The notes beneath the pieces are model-generated. The model was not told the origin of the DNA. It saw nothing but the letters and a program-made list of their open reading frames with translations, and did no database searches. Below, one piece after another: positions 55,717 through 64,000 of a DNA stretch of 64,000 nt (position 1 is its first letter; each line of letters starts with the position of its first letter). The stretch is from Arenicellales bacterium (GTDB lineage Bacteria > Pseudomonadota > Gammaproteobacteria > Arenicellales > JAJDZL01). The DNA lies in assembly GCA_958295885.1 (NCBI GenBank), contig OY282380.1, positions 3,837,070 to 3,901,069 of the forward strand, given 5' to 3'. Position numbers and translations under genes: made by a program.

Positions 55717-56832
55717 CTATTGGCCGCTCTTGAAATTCGTCCAGGTTCTCGTGCGCACTCTTTCAACTTTACGCGGAAGAACTTTCAAGGGATACATCAT
55801 TGCCACTGATTCTGAGGATGGAAATATTGAAGGAGCGCCCGTAATTGCGGGATCAATGAGTTCCTTCGCGGGTTCATTCGCGGTGGCATACCAAGTAAGA
55901 TTGGAGTCCCCTGCCGCCACTTCCGGCCGCATCATATAGTCCAGGAACAAGTACGCGTTATCGATATTCTTCGCATCTGCAGGTACGATCCAGCCATCTA
56001 CCCAAATATTCGCCTTGCCTTCACCAGACGGTAGAAAGAAGTCGAGAACCACGCCTGTGCCAGCTTCTTCAGCGGCGCTTGTTGCAAATGATGCGTCCGG
56101 CCCCCAAGTGACCGCTACGCAAAACTCTTTTTCCGGCATGCGTGCATAAGCATAGTTGTCAAAGGTTTTTATATACGGACGTATGGAGGCAAGAAGTTCT
56201 CCCGCGGCAGCGTAATCCTCTTTATTGCCTGAGCTGGGGTCCAGTCCTAAATGTGCGAGCGTCATAGGTATGATGTCAGTCGGAGAATCTAGAAAAGCAA
56301 CTCCGCACTGTGCCAGCTTTTCCATATTTTCTGGCTTGAATATCAAATCCATTGATCCGATTGGGGCATCCGGAAATACCTCTCTCACCAGTTCCTCGTT
56401 GTAGGTCACACCGTGCGTACCCCACATATACGGTACGATGTACTTGCCTTCAGGATCCCAATTTTTGGCAACCTGACTCATGACTTCACTGCTGATGTTC
56501 TTCAGGTTTGGAAGTCGAGAGGTGTCAAGCTCGGCGACGACACCCGCCGGAATGAGGCGTGCGGCGGCACTGCTGGAATGGCTTACAACATCATAACCAC
56601 TGTTTCCAGCCAGCAGCTTGGCATCGACAGTTTCAACAGAGTCATAGTTGTCGTAGGTGACGTCAATGTTGAATTCTTTTTCAAAATTCGCAATCGTATC
56701 TTCCCCGATATATTCTGCCCAGTTGTAGACATTCAGTGTGCCTTCAGCATAAACACCGCCGCTGAAAACAAACAGTACTGCTAAAAATACACAAAAATTT
56801 CGAAGTTTCCTTAAGCTGGAACGATTATTCAC
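55717..56832 (-). CDS. potF: Periplasmic polyamine-binding protein, PotF/PotD type
   Basis: 371 residues. A signal peptide (about residues 1-29, ending 'FSGGVYAE') precedes 'GTLNVYNWAEYIGEDTIANFEKEFNIDVTYDNYDS', the start of polyamine-binding proteins, then 'LLAGNSGYDVV' and 'YMWGTHGVTYN'. It captures putrescine or spermidine for PotGHI; the acidic binding residues are not checked individually. First gene of the minus-strand transporter run. The order binding protein-ATPase-permease-permease matches potFGHI rather than potABCD. Confidence 0.93.
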   Translation of the reverse strand: MNNRSSLRKLRNFCVFLAVLFVFSGGVYAEGTLNVYNWAEYIGEDTIANFEKEFNIDVTYDNYDSVETVDAKLLAGNSGYDVVSHSSSAAARLIPAGVVAELDTSRLPNLKNISSEVMSQVAKNWDPEGKYIVPYMWGTHGVTYNEELVREVFPDAPIGSMDLIFKPENMEKLAQCGVAFLDSPTDIIPMTLAHLGLDPSSGNKEDYAAAGELLASIRPYIKTFDNYAYARMPEKEFCVAVTWGPDASFATSAAEEAGTGVVLDFFLPSGEGKANIWVDGWIVPADAKNIDNAYLFLDYMMRPEVAAGDSNLTWYATANEPAKELIDPAITGAPSIFPSSESVAMMYPLKVLPRKVERVRTRTWTNFKSGQ

Positions 56833-59114
56833 GATGTCCTCCTTTAGATTACGAGTTTAAGTTAGCATCTTTATTTTACAGTTCTGAACATTGGATTATG
56901 TATCCAAAAAATCTGCGATGGAAGAATTTTTTAAAATATTTTATTCGTTTAGTGAAAATTGGACATGGTGCGCTGAGTTCGGGTCATTGACTTGGCAATT
57001 TTCGATCTACGAGTATTGGACTTTCATTGATCTGCAGTTTAATCTGCGAGCAGCACTGCAAAATGGTGAAATTCAGTCAAAATATTCCTATCTGCTGAAT
57101 TACAGCGGCAACTCACATCAATCTAACCGTGTTTTCGCTATGGAGGCTGTGAAAGTATTCTCATTTTCGTAGATTTCTGAATCAGAACAAATATTAATAT
57201 CAATTAAATCAATGAGATAAATATTCATAATCCACTAATTTAAACTAATTTGGCAATACTTTCACAGTCTCTATGGCACTGCAAATGAAAAACATCGAAT
57301 TCCAGTCAGAGTCTGCGCAGTGGCATACATTCTCAAGGATGCTGTTGCAAACAGCACTGCCGTACCAAAACTGCGGCCAAATGAAAATTTCCAGTTCGCA
57401 CGTCAACCAGCTAGCGTAATTTTACGGCATAGTTATAAACAACTCGCCCGGCCAGCTGCTATTATCAGCGACTCTGGCATTTCGCTCTGAAAACATAACA
57501 ACACTCCTCAAGTAGAATTCAGATTCGTACCCAACCAGCGACTACGGCCAATTTTCCGCACTACGCGACTCGATCTAGCATTGTTGTTTCTAGTCGGTCC
57601 GGACGTGGGAGTTTTGCTCGACGGTGAAACCAACGGATTTGTTCGTCTTTTTTCAAAAACAGGTGGTATCGAGAATCTTGCGAAAGTCGCCGCATGAGCG
57701 CAGTCAATGTGACGACGTGCCTGATGTCCAGCCAATCCATTCGCTATTGATCTGTGACGGCATTCCCAATAAGCGGCGAGGCATTGAAAGCCTGCACCGG
57801 CAGAAGATCCAGCAGCGTGTGAAATTTGACCTAGTGACAATCTCCGCGCCAGCTGACCATCAGTCTTAATACGGAAAAGCTTGCCGGGCATTGGATGGCA
57901 TCGGAAAATTCCCTCAGTGTAGCCTTGTCGAATTTGCTTTACGCACCACTGCACATCCTGTGACCGCTGCCACGCAGGCGAGGATTGTGAGATACGGGCG
58001 GACAGCGACAACAAGTCCCGATGCGATGCCGGCCTTCAGTACGCCAGTTCTGGAAAAGGTGCCGATAGGCGCAGCCTATTTCGAACGCGATGATCGTCTG
58101 TCCGCTGATCTTCCTTCGGACTGTCAAGCGGTGGGAAAGAATGTGGAACGATAAGAATCTGGCTTATATCAAACACAGACAGTGTCAGCAATTGAGCGAA
58201 CATGACGGGCTCAGAGTTTAATGCGACCTCGATTTCGAGATGGAGCAGGTGCTGGGATAGATTTTGGGCGACATCGGTCTTGATTGCGATTCGGACTTCA
58301 GTATGAAGCGCGTAGCGGCGAGGCATAATTGCGAGCGACCGAACCGCCGCAGTGCTCTCCCTCGCGCCGACGTGGAAATCCCCCGCGCAGCTGCCTTTGC
58401 TCGATACTCACCTTGCTGCAGTCTTTCGCCGGCAACTCCGCCAGAGCCAAGGCCTCCCTTCGCTCTAAAAATTCCAGACACCACCGAACCCGATTGTCCC
58501 CGTTCGGCGTCTGCCAGCTCGCGCCGACTCAGAGCGGAAAAGTCACCGCACTTTGATGAATCAGTGCAATCTGCTACGGCACTATGCGCTGATCTCTGAA
58601 CGGCTCCGATATCAACTGGGCGATGTGATGGTCCATCTCGGCAGCTGAACACTGTGTGACATGACCATTATGTTGCAATATTCACGACCGAGAGTGAAGT
58701 GCGCAGACTAACCGCACCAAGCACCATGGTTGCCTCGCCGCACCAATCTATCATGCGATTGAGCACTGCCATGAGTCAACTCCCTGTCGTGATATTTGGT
58801 GATTAGATGTCTGTTCTACCAAATGATCCCTATCTGCGACTCTGGCGTTGACTTTGACGGCCACGCAAAGGCTGACTTGGAAGTGGGGTCGATTTTCTCA
58901 ATTTTGGTCGCAGAGGGCTCAAAATCGCCACATTTGGGCGCATTCGTGGGGTGAGAAATTTCTCAGTTTGGTGCTTTCTCGCGTAACTTCAATGACTTAA
59001 AGCTTTCGAAAACGCCTCACAGCAATGGACAGGCAGATGATGACAATAGTTGGTTAAAATAGCTGTTGTCGGTGTGATGAATAAGAAAACCCTTGATTCA
59101 AATCAAGTTCGGCT
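56833..59114. other. Long intergenic region, no supported gene
   Basis: 2.3 kb. The left part is AT-rich and contains the 139-bp palindromic element. 57508-58660 is more GC-rich with overlapping open frames on both strands (for example 57508-58014 and 58218-58652 on the minus strand), none with a ribosome binding site or a recognisable domain; probably a decayed insertion. 58660-59114 holds nothing visible. Confidence 0.5.
57138..57276. repeat. 139-bp palindromic mini-element
   Basis: Arms at 57138-57159 and 57255-57276 (ctatggaggctgtgaaagtatt against the complement of aatactttcacagtctctatgg) match at about 19 of 22 positions around a ~95-bp AT-rich centre. It may be a tiny MITE, a stem-loop RNA or a paired binding site. 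No other copy seen here. Confidence 0.55.
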
Positions 59115-60920
59115 ATGAACACAGAACGGAAAGTGAGAGATCATTCAGTGCGTAAGATGATTCTGCTTGCTGGGCTCGGTTTCTTCTTTTTACAGATTAT
59201 TGCGGATCAGGCCTGGTCGTCACCGCGAGTGGCGTTGGTGATCGGCAATGCACAGTACCGGCATGCGCCGGGACTTGCCAATCCGCTCAACGATGCCACC
59301 GACATCGGTGCGGCTTTCGAGCGACTCGGATTTGCGGTTACTCTCGTTGCCAATTCAGACTCCGACTCGTTACGACGAACGCTGAGGGATTTCAAAAGAG
59401 CGGCGTCTGCGTCTGCAGTCATTTTCTATGCGAGCCACGGAATCGTGATTGACAATCGAAATTTCCTGGCGCCAGTCGACGCAAACCTGGTAAGCGATGA
59501 GGACGTGGAATACGAGACGGTGCCGCTGGAACTGGTGTCGGGAACAGTGAAAGGCGCGTCTGAACTGCGACTGGTCATACTGGACGCCTGCCGAGACTAC
59601 CCGTTTATTGCGTCAATGCGTCGCGCGGGAGCGACAAGATCAATCGGACGGGGTCTGGCTCGGACTGAGCCGTCTGGCGAAACATTGGTTGCGTATGCGG
59701 CCAAGGGCGGCACCGTTGCACTGGACGGAGAAGGTTGTAACAGCCCTTTCACGAAGGCGCTGCTGGCGCATGTCGAGCAGCCGGGTCTGGAGGTCGGGCT
59801 CATGTTTCGACAGATGCGCGATGCAGTATTGGCACAGACGGGCGGTCGCCAGGATCCATTCGTCTACGGTTCCTTGTCAGCAAAAGGAGCGTATCTGAAT
59901 TCACCACCAGATCGCCAGGAATCCGTTTCAGCACAAGTGCCGCCTGCGATTGCAGTGTCAGAGCGAGATCAGACGAACAAGGAACACGAGGCTGTATTCT
60001 GGAATTCGATCAAAGACAGTGACAGCGCGGATGAATACAAAGCTTATCTTGAAACTTATCCTGAAGACAGTTTCGCGGCACTGGCGGCGACCGGTAAAGA
60101 GGCAGTATTGGAATTGGCGAAAAAGGCCGAAGAGGAGCGGCAGAAAAGCCGAATGGCTGCAGGACAGGAGTTTCGCGACTGTACCGATTGTCCCTTGATA
60201 GTCGTCATTCCCGGCGGAGCGTTTACGATGGGAAGTCCGGCCAGCGAAGAAGATCGTCGTTCAGCTGAAGGTCCGCAGCATCGCGTGACCATTTCGAATT
60301 CTTTCGCCGTTGGAAAATTCGAGGTGACTTTTAACGAATGGGATGCGTGTGTGAATGACGGTGGCTGTAGTGGCCATCGTCCGAGTGATCGCGGCTGGGG
60401 GCGCGGTAATCGCCCCGTCATTAACGTATCTTGGGATGAGGCCAAGACCTATGTGGCATGGCTGAGCCGGAAAACCGGACATCAATATCGACTGCTGTCT
60501 GAATCTGAATGGGAGTATGTCGCAAGAGCGGGGACCACGGGGCCGTTTCATTTTGGCTCAACAATATCGACCGATCAAGCGAATTATAACGGGGATTATG
60601 TCTACGGATCCGGACGAAAAGGTGTTGATCGTCAAAAGACTTTGCCGGTGGGGAGTTTTCCATCGAACGCATTTGGTATGCATGATGTACACGGTAGCGT
60701 TTGGGAATGGGTTGAGGACTGTTGGCATGACAGTTATGCTGGTGCCCCCGGAGATGGTCGAGCCTGGACATGGGGAGGGAATTGCGCTAGACGCGTGTTG
60801 CGCGGCGGTTCCTGGGGTGACTCTGCGAGGAACGTGCGTGCGGCGGTTCGCAACTGGCTTGATACAGGAAACCGGTACGGCATTATCGGATTTCGCGTTG
60901 CCCGGACGCTTACCCCATGA
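59115..60920 (+). CDS. Secreted caspase-like peptidase fused to formylglycine-generating-enzyme (SUMF1) domain
   Basis: 601 residues. A signal peptide or anchor (about residues 14-36, 'KMILLAGLGFFFLQIIADQAWS') leads to a C14 caspase/metacaspase p20 domain: 'ALVIGNAQYRHAPGLANPLNDATDIGAAFERLGF', catalytic H108 in 'YASHGI' (YAGHG in most relatives) and C159 in 'LDACRD'. A linker (about 270-355) precedes a C-terminal SUMF1/FGE-type domain from about 365: 'IPGGAFTMGS', 'RPVINVSWDEAKTYVAWLS', 'YRLLSESEWEYVARAG', 'FGMHDVHGSVWEWVEDCW', 'RVLRGGSWGD'. Bacterial caspase-FGE fusions are known, their role unclear. It is more GC-rich than its surroundings. Confidence 0.92.
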   Translation: MNTERKVRDHSVRKMILLAGLGFFFLQIIADQAWSSPRVALVIGNAQYRHAPGLANPLNDATDIGAAFERLGFAVTLVANSDSDSLRRTLRDFKRAASASAVIFYASHGIVIDNRNFLAPVDANLVSDEDVEYETVPLELVSGTVKGASELRLVILDACRDYPFIASMRRAGATRSIGRGLARTEPSGETLVAYAAKGGTVALDGEGCNSPFTKALLAHVEQPGLEVGLMFRQMRDAVLAQTGGRQDPFVYGSLSAKGAYLNSPPDRQESVSAQVPPAIAVSERDQTNKEHEAVFWNSIKDSDSADEYKAYLETYPEDSFAALAATGKEAVLELAKKAEEERQKSRMAAGQEFRDCTDCPLIVVIPGGAFTMGSPASEEDRRSAEGPQHRVTISNSFAVGKFEVTFNEWDACVNDGGCSGHRPSDRGWGRGNRPVINVSWDEAKTYVAWLSRKTGHQYRLLSESEWEYVARAGTTGPFHFGSTISTDQANYNGDYVYGSGRKGVDRQKTLPVGSFPSNAFGMHDVHGSVWEWVEDCWHDSYAGAPGDGRAWTWGGNCARRVLRGGSWGDSARNVRAAVRNWLDTGNRYGIIGFRVARTLTP

Positions 60921-62179
60921 ATCCTTACCTCTTTACCTCCTGCATCCGGGGTTCCAAGGGGCGAAGCCTCTTGGTCGATATTTGCAGGTTTTGCAGGCGC
61001 GGCTGAGCACCGCTATGGAAAGCCGTAAGGACTAATGAAAGATCGCTGTCAGGAAATTTAAATGCCATCTGTCCACACATATTATTGTCGAGACAAGACT
61101 GCAGTGGTTGGATATGGATCAACATATCCCGAGGCGTTTGGAATTGAAAAGCTCAAGTCCATTGTATTCGTGCGCTGGCTGGAAATGATGCAAATCTGCG
61201 TCATCGACAGGTGAAAGGCATCAGTTATTTTTTTTGATGCGGTTGAATTTCAGAAATTTCAGCTTTAAAAGTTGTTATCGTTTACAAATCGGTCGTCTAA
61301 ACGGAATATCAAAGGCTGAAATTGAACTCACAAGGAATAACGCGCCTCTACATGCGTCGTTTCATCCTTGGTTGGATACAGTTGGGGTATGCCCGACAGT
61401 TTCGCACCGTCTCTGATCGCGACTTCCATCATTCTGATTGCGACCGCCGCTCCCCTGGTACGATCCGCTTCAATCACACGTTCAGGCACCTGAGGCAAAC
61501 ATCCTGCCATTTTTCAAGCCGGATTGTGAATCTGAAATTTCGCAATCACTGCCTCTCCCCCTGTCTGTTATGAAGCAAGTTCGTATGTTGGATGATCAGG
61601 GTCAGATATGATTTGATTCTGCAACTTCTCTCAGGCAGCCTTAAGCAGCTGGTCGGTCACGATTGGCAAAACTCCAGCGCATCGTTACCACTTGCTGCGA
61701 AGAGCTGCGTATTCGGCATTGCTGACTGGCAAATTTAGGCTACAGGATGGCAGTAACATACAGGACTGCTTACTGAACGCCGGCAAACGCTGGATACGAA
61801 AAAAACCTGCGCCGTTACCAGTGCCTCTTCCGATCAATCTGGCGGATGACCTGTTTGCACGCCAGACGTTCTGCCAAGACCTGCTGGTACGGGCGGCGAT
61901 ATTTTGTTCACTGCCAAGCCAAGTTCCCACATCCAGCCCTCTACGATTAACTTGATGGACTCCAACTCACGCGCCTTACACGCCCCAAATGCCGCGGCCG
62001 AAAGACCCGAACCAAACGCTGGTACGAATAGCGCGTGCCAATCAAAAATGACCAAGACGAATCACAGGTGTGGTGATTCGACATGCAAAAAAATACCGAG
62101 GCAAAAGCACCTATCGCAACAGTTTCATCACTTCAATCCAACCGAAAAACGCCAACATCGCGGCTCTGGCCAACTGTAC
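60921..62179. other. Intergenic region left of second 471-bp element
   Basis: 1.26 kb without a supported gene; frames are short and overlap on both strands. Probably decayed mobile DNA, but I cannot assign a family. Confidence 0.45.
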
Positions 62180-62183
62180 CTAA
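62180..62183 (+). repeat. Target-site duplication of 471-bp element copy 2, left
   Basis: CTAA, repeated at 62655-62658. Confidence 0.6.
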
Positions 62184-62654
62184 CCCAAGTTCCGCACTTT
62201 TGCCGCTCAATCAACCATATCAAAAATATTTGTTAGAAGATATTTTTAATAAATCATTATTTGTAGTATTTATATTCTAATATCTTACAAATATTATTGT
62301 TTATTAGTAATTTCTTTTCTTTTATAACTCAAGTAACTTAATGTTGTTACATGTACAGTGATACAGCCCTCCAAACAGCCACTACAATCCTCTATAATTA
62401 CCCCATTGACAATACTCTTTAAGATCATGTTCATCAAACCCGTAGTTTCCTACACCAACAAAAAACAATACCCAGATGCGCCTACCTACTGGTCAGGCGT
62501 TGAATATGAAGGCGGAATTGCAACGAAAACGCTGGTAAACGAAGCTAAAGAAAATGGCGCGAAATGTTGTTACATGTACAATTCAGTCATTTTCAAAAAT
62601 AACATGATATCAATGCTTTAGGAGAATTGTTTTTTGAGTAGTGCGGAACTAGGG
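62184..62654 (+). mobile_element. 471-bp non-autonomous transposable element (MITE), copy 2
   Basis: Inverted relative to copy 1 (48292-48762), identical in length and differing at few bases. It starts CCCAAGTTCCGCACTTTT and ends in the complement of CCCTAGTTCCGCACTACT; CTAA lies directly outside both ends. The 87-codon frame at 62358-62621 shares the MFIKPVV... sequence with only a handful of substitutions from copy 1, and the 18-bp direct repeats sit at 62340-62357 and 62563-62580. No transposase domain, so movement would depend on an enzyme elsewhere. Confidence 0.85.
62358..62621 (+). CDS. Conserved small frame of the 471-bp element (function unknown)
   Basis: 87 codons; the 65-residue part from the internal ATG (MFIKPVVSYTNKKQYPDAP) is the most conserved. 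The same frame exists in copy 1. I recognise no domain, and the ribosome binding site is weak. Its N-terminus loosely recalls the start of IS1634-type transposases (MFIKPV against MYVEII), so it may be a stub of the parent enzyme. Persistence of the frame in two copies suggests recent spread rather than selection. Confidence 0.4.
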   Translation: MIQPSKQPLQSSIITPLTILFKIMFIKPVVSYTNKKQYPDAPTYWSGVEYEGGIATKTLVNEAKENGAKCCYMYNSVIFKNNMISML

Positions 62655-62658
62655 CTAA
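62655..62658 (+). repeat. Target-site duplication of 471-bp element copy 2, right
   Basis: CTAA, the partner of 62180-62183. Confidence 0.6.
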
Positions 62659-63156
62659 GCCCGCTGGAAGATCAAGAAAGAATCGTTCGGCAAATTGAAA
62701 AATAACGGTTGTCGCAAGAGGACAACTTCGGCCATGGTCGCGAAGAACAGTCCAGTCTGCTGCTGACGCGGTTCTCACCACCGCCTCGTACACCGCCCTC
62801 ACAACACTCATCATCGGTCGTCGTGCGGAGCCACCTTAAATCAACCTCAGCAAACATCGGACTTCAAAAGGAGAATAAAAATGTATAAAAACCCATAATG
62901 TGAAAAGCTGGCTTGATACTGCTATTTCGAATTGCGACAGGTGTTTTGCTCGCGAGATACAGCAGCTAATATTTTCACCCAAAATGCACAGTCGAGTGAA
63001 TATTCGCCCCGGTCTGTGTCGCTTCCTTACACACAAGGGTTCGTCAAGAACAACTCCAATGAATAAACAGTTTGCCTACAGACCACTGAGGTTGTGAGAA
63101 AATACCTTAAGAGTGATCACTACAATCTGGATCAGAGTAACAACAGAGCGCTGGCG
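62659..63156. other. Intergenic region before the TerB_N gene
   Basis: 500 bases, no supported gene. The frame of the next gene is open from 63067, so its start could be earlier (GTG 63094) than the ATG I chose. Confidence 0.45.
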
Positions 63157-64000
63157 ATGGAATTTGGCTTAATATTGCTGTCAGTAATAATCTTTTTCTT
63201 ATATTACAAATTTATCAGACCCAAAATGACCGCAAAACCTGTCAAGACGATTATTCTTGACGGTGAGGCTATTCAACTTCGCCGTCCCCTTTCAGCTGAA
63301 AGGAAAAAACTGCTGGAATGCTCGATGCAGATCGAGAAGGAATGGGATCAAAACTCTGTTGAAGCTGCCGTTGCATGGTACGCGGTCGCGGCCCGTGCGA
63401 TAAAGATTTGTGTGATTGATAACAATGAAGTGACAGAAGCAGACTGGCTCAAGATGCTCGTAGCCGCGAGAGGAACCGAAAATGACGGGCTTTTAAACCT
63501 GCTTGAGGAGTGCTTTCGACTATGCTGGTTCAAGGTTGAAAATGATAGGAACAATTACAAGGTTGATTCGAAACTAAACAGACAGCTGGAGGAGATACTG
63601 AATTCAGACGAGCTGTACAAAATTTTCGACAATCCTGGTACTGACAGTGAATCTAATGCTGAACTGTTCGACCATGATCAATCTGATCGGTCTGCTTCAA
63701 CGCACCAAATTCTACCAGACTATGTCGAATACGACGATTACGAATACGACGACGAATTCTCAATATTTTTTGATGAAGATGAATATGACGAAAACTATAG
63801 TGAGAACCGAACACCAGCCACATGGTTGAAATCGCACGAGAAAGTCAAAATCAGAGGATATGAAATTTCAAAAGGGAACTTTTATTTTGGCGGGTGGCTG
63901 CCTGCTGAGAATTCTTACGGACCGGACGCGTCATTGGTTGACGATTCGCTAGTAACTGTAAGTCAGCCATTCAGCTACGAAGATGAAAGCCTCAGCTTTG
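63157..64000 (+). CDS. TerB_N-domain membrane-anchored protein, 3' truncated by window edge
   Basis: The frame runs to the window end without a stop, giving 281 residues. A membrane helix (about 3-17, 'FGLILLSVIIFFLYY') is followed by a helical region ('LSAERKKLLECSMQIEKEW', 'VAAAR' segments), then a strongly acidic stretch (about 190-215: repeated EYDD and DEDEYDE) and the beginning of a TerB_N-type domain: 'TWLKSHEKVKIRGYEISKGNFYFGGWLPAENSYGPDASLVDDSL' (W223 on). TerB-type proteins are linked to tellurite resistance and stress/phage-response systems and often sit with SNF2 helicases; the SNF2 gene here is 33 kb away, so no link is shown. The start may be ATG 63157 or GTG 63094. Confidence 0.65.
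   Translation, partial: MEFGLILLSVIIFFLYYKFIRPKMTAKPVKTIILDGEAIQLRRPLSAERKKLLECSMQIEKEWDQNSVEAAVAWYAVAARAIKICVIDNNEVTEADWLKMLVAARGTENDGLLNLLEECFRLCWFKVENDRNNYKVDSKLNRQLEEILNSDELYKIFDNPGTDSESNAELFDHDQSDRSASTHQILPDYVEYDDYEYDDEFSIFFDEDEYDENYSENRTPATWLKSHEKVKIRGYEISKGNFYFGGWLPAENSYGPDASLVDDSLVTVSQPFSYEDESLSF

Noticed and set aside
57508..58652. Minus-strand frames as genes
   Set aside because: Broken and overlapping, rich in Arg/Ser/Ala as in out-of-frame GC-rich DNA; no family motif.
48288..62658. Composite transposon formed by the two 471-bp elements
   Set aside because: Each copy has its own different 4-bp duplication (TTCT and CTAA), which indicates two independent insertions rather than one composite jump.

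Overview
The window looks like a chromosomal segment of a gammaproteobacterium. PurL is the large single-chain type with its own glutaminase domain, dapA is followed by purC, and the isocitrate dehydrogenase kinase/phosphatase AceK and a PotFGHI-type polyamine transporter are present. Base composition is moderate. Intergenic gaps are long and full of transposon debris, as in bacteria with relaxed selection or frequent insertion (host-associated or marine); that lifestyle is an inference. I recognised no tRNA, rRNA or CRISPR array.

Layout. 1-2.3 kb: the 3' end of a trimethylamine-methyltransferase (MttB) family gene and a PuuB-like FAD amine oxidase. 3.2 kb: a small coiled-coil membrane protein with in-frame 21-bp repeats. 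4.8-11.9 kb: housekeeping genes purL, purC, dapA, a cobalamin adenosyltransferase and ampD. 12.0-17.6 kb: a fused 5-oxoprolinase, a mini GIY-YIG-like protein and isocitrate lyase. 18.1-31.2 kb: the accessory core. A tight five-gene cassette encodes a DUF559-type nuclease, a membrane-anchored coiled coil, a membrane-anchored McrB-like AAA+ ATPase, a DUF2357-like protein and a divergent Hsp70/actin-fold protein with ILDPDD repeats. It is followed on the same strand by a SNF2 helicase plus SWIM zinc-finger pair. This is the best candidate for an undescribed defence system.

31.4-39.7 kb: IS110 debris, a dimethylglycine dehydrogenase-like/etfB/etfA operon, and an intact IS1634-type element with a 6-bp target duplication. 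40.3-41.3 kb: two tandem coiled-coil membrane paralogues with heptad-length repeats. 41.9-47.8 kb: a glutathione S-transferase, aceK, a second MttB-family gene and a class III aminotransferase.

48.3-62.7 kb is bounded by two inverted copies of a 471-bp non-autonomous transposon, each with terminal inverted repeats and a 4-bp target duplication. Between them lie a HigBA-like toxin-antitoxin pair, a decayed IS4/Tn5-type transposase, an unusual TetR-Rieske oxygenase fusion, a putrescine-type ABC transporter (potFGHI order) and a secreted caspase-FGE fusion. The right edge holds the start of a TerB_N-domain gene that runs out of the window.

Metabolic theme (inference): uptake and breakdown of quaternary amines and polyamines. 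The parts are the MttB proteins, dimethylglycine dehydrogenase with its electron-transfer flavoprotein, the Rieske oxygenase with a BetI-like domain, the Pot transporter, the aminotransferase and the PuuB-like oxidase. Carbon could be conserved through the glyoxylate shunt (AceA, with AceK as its switch).
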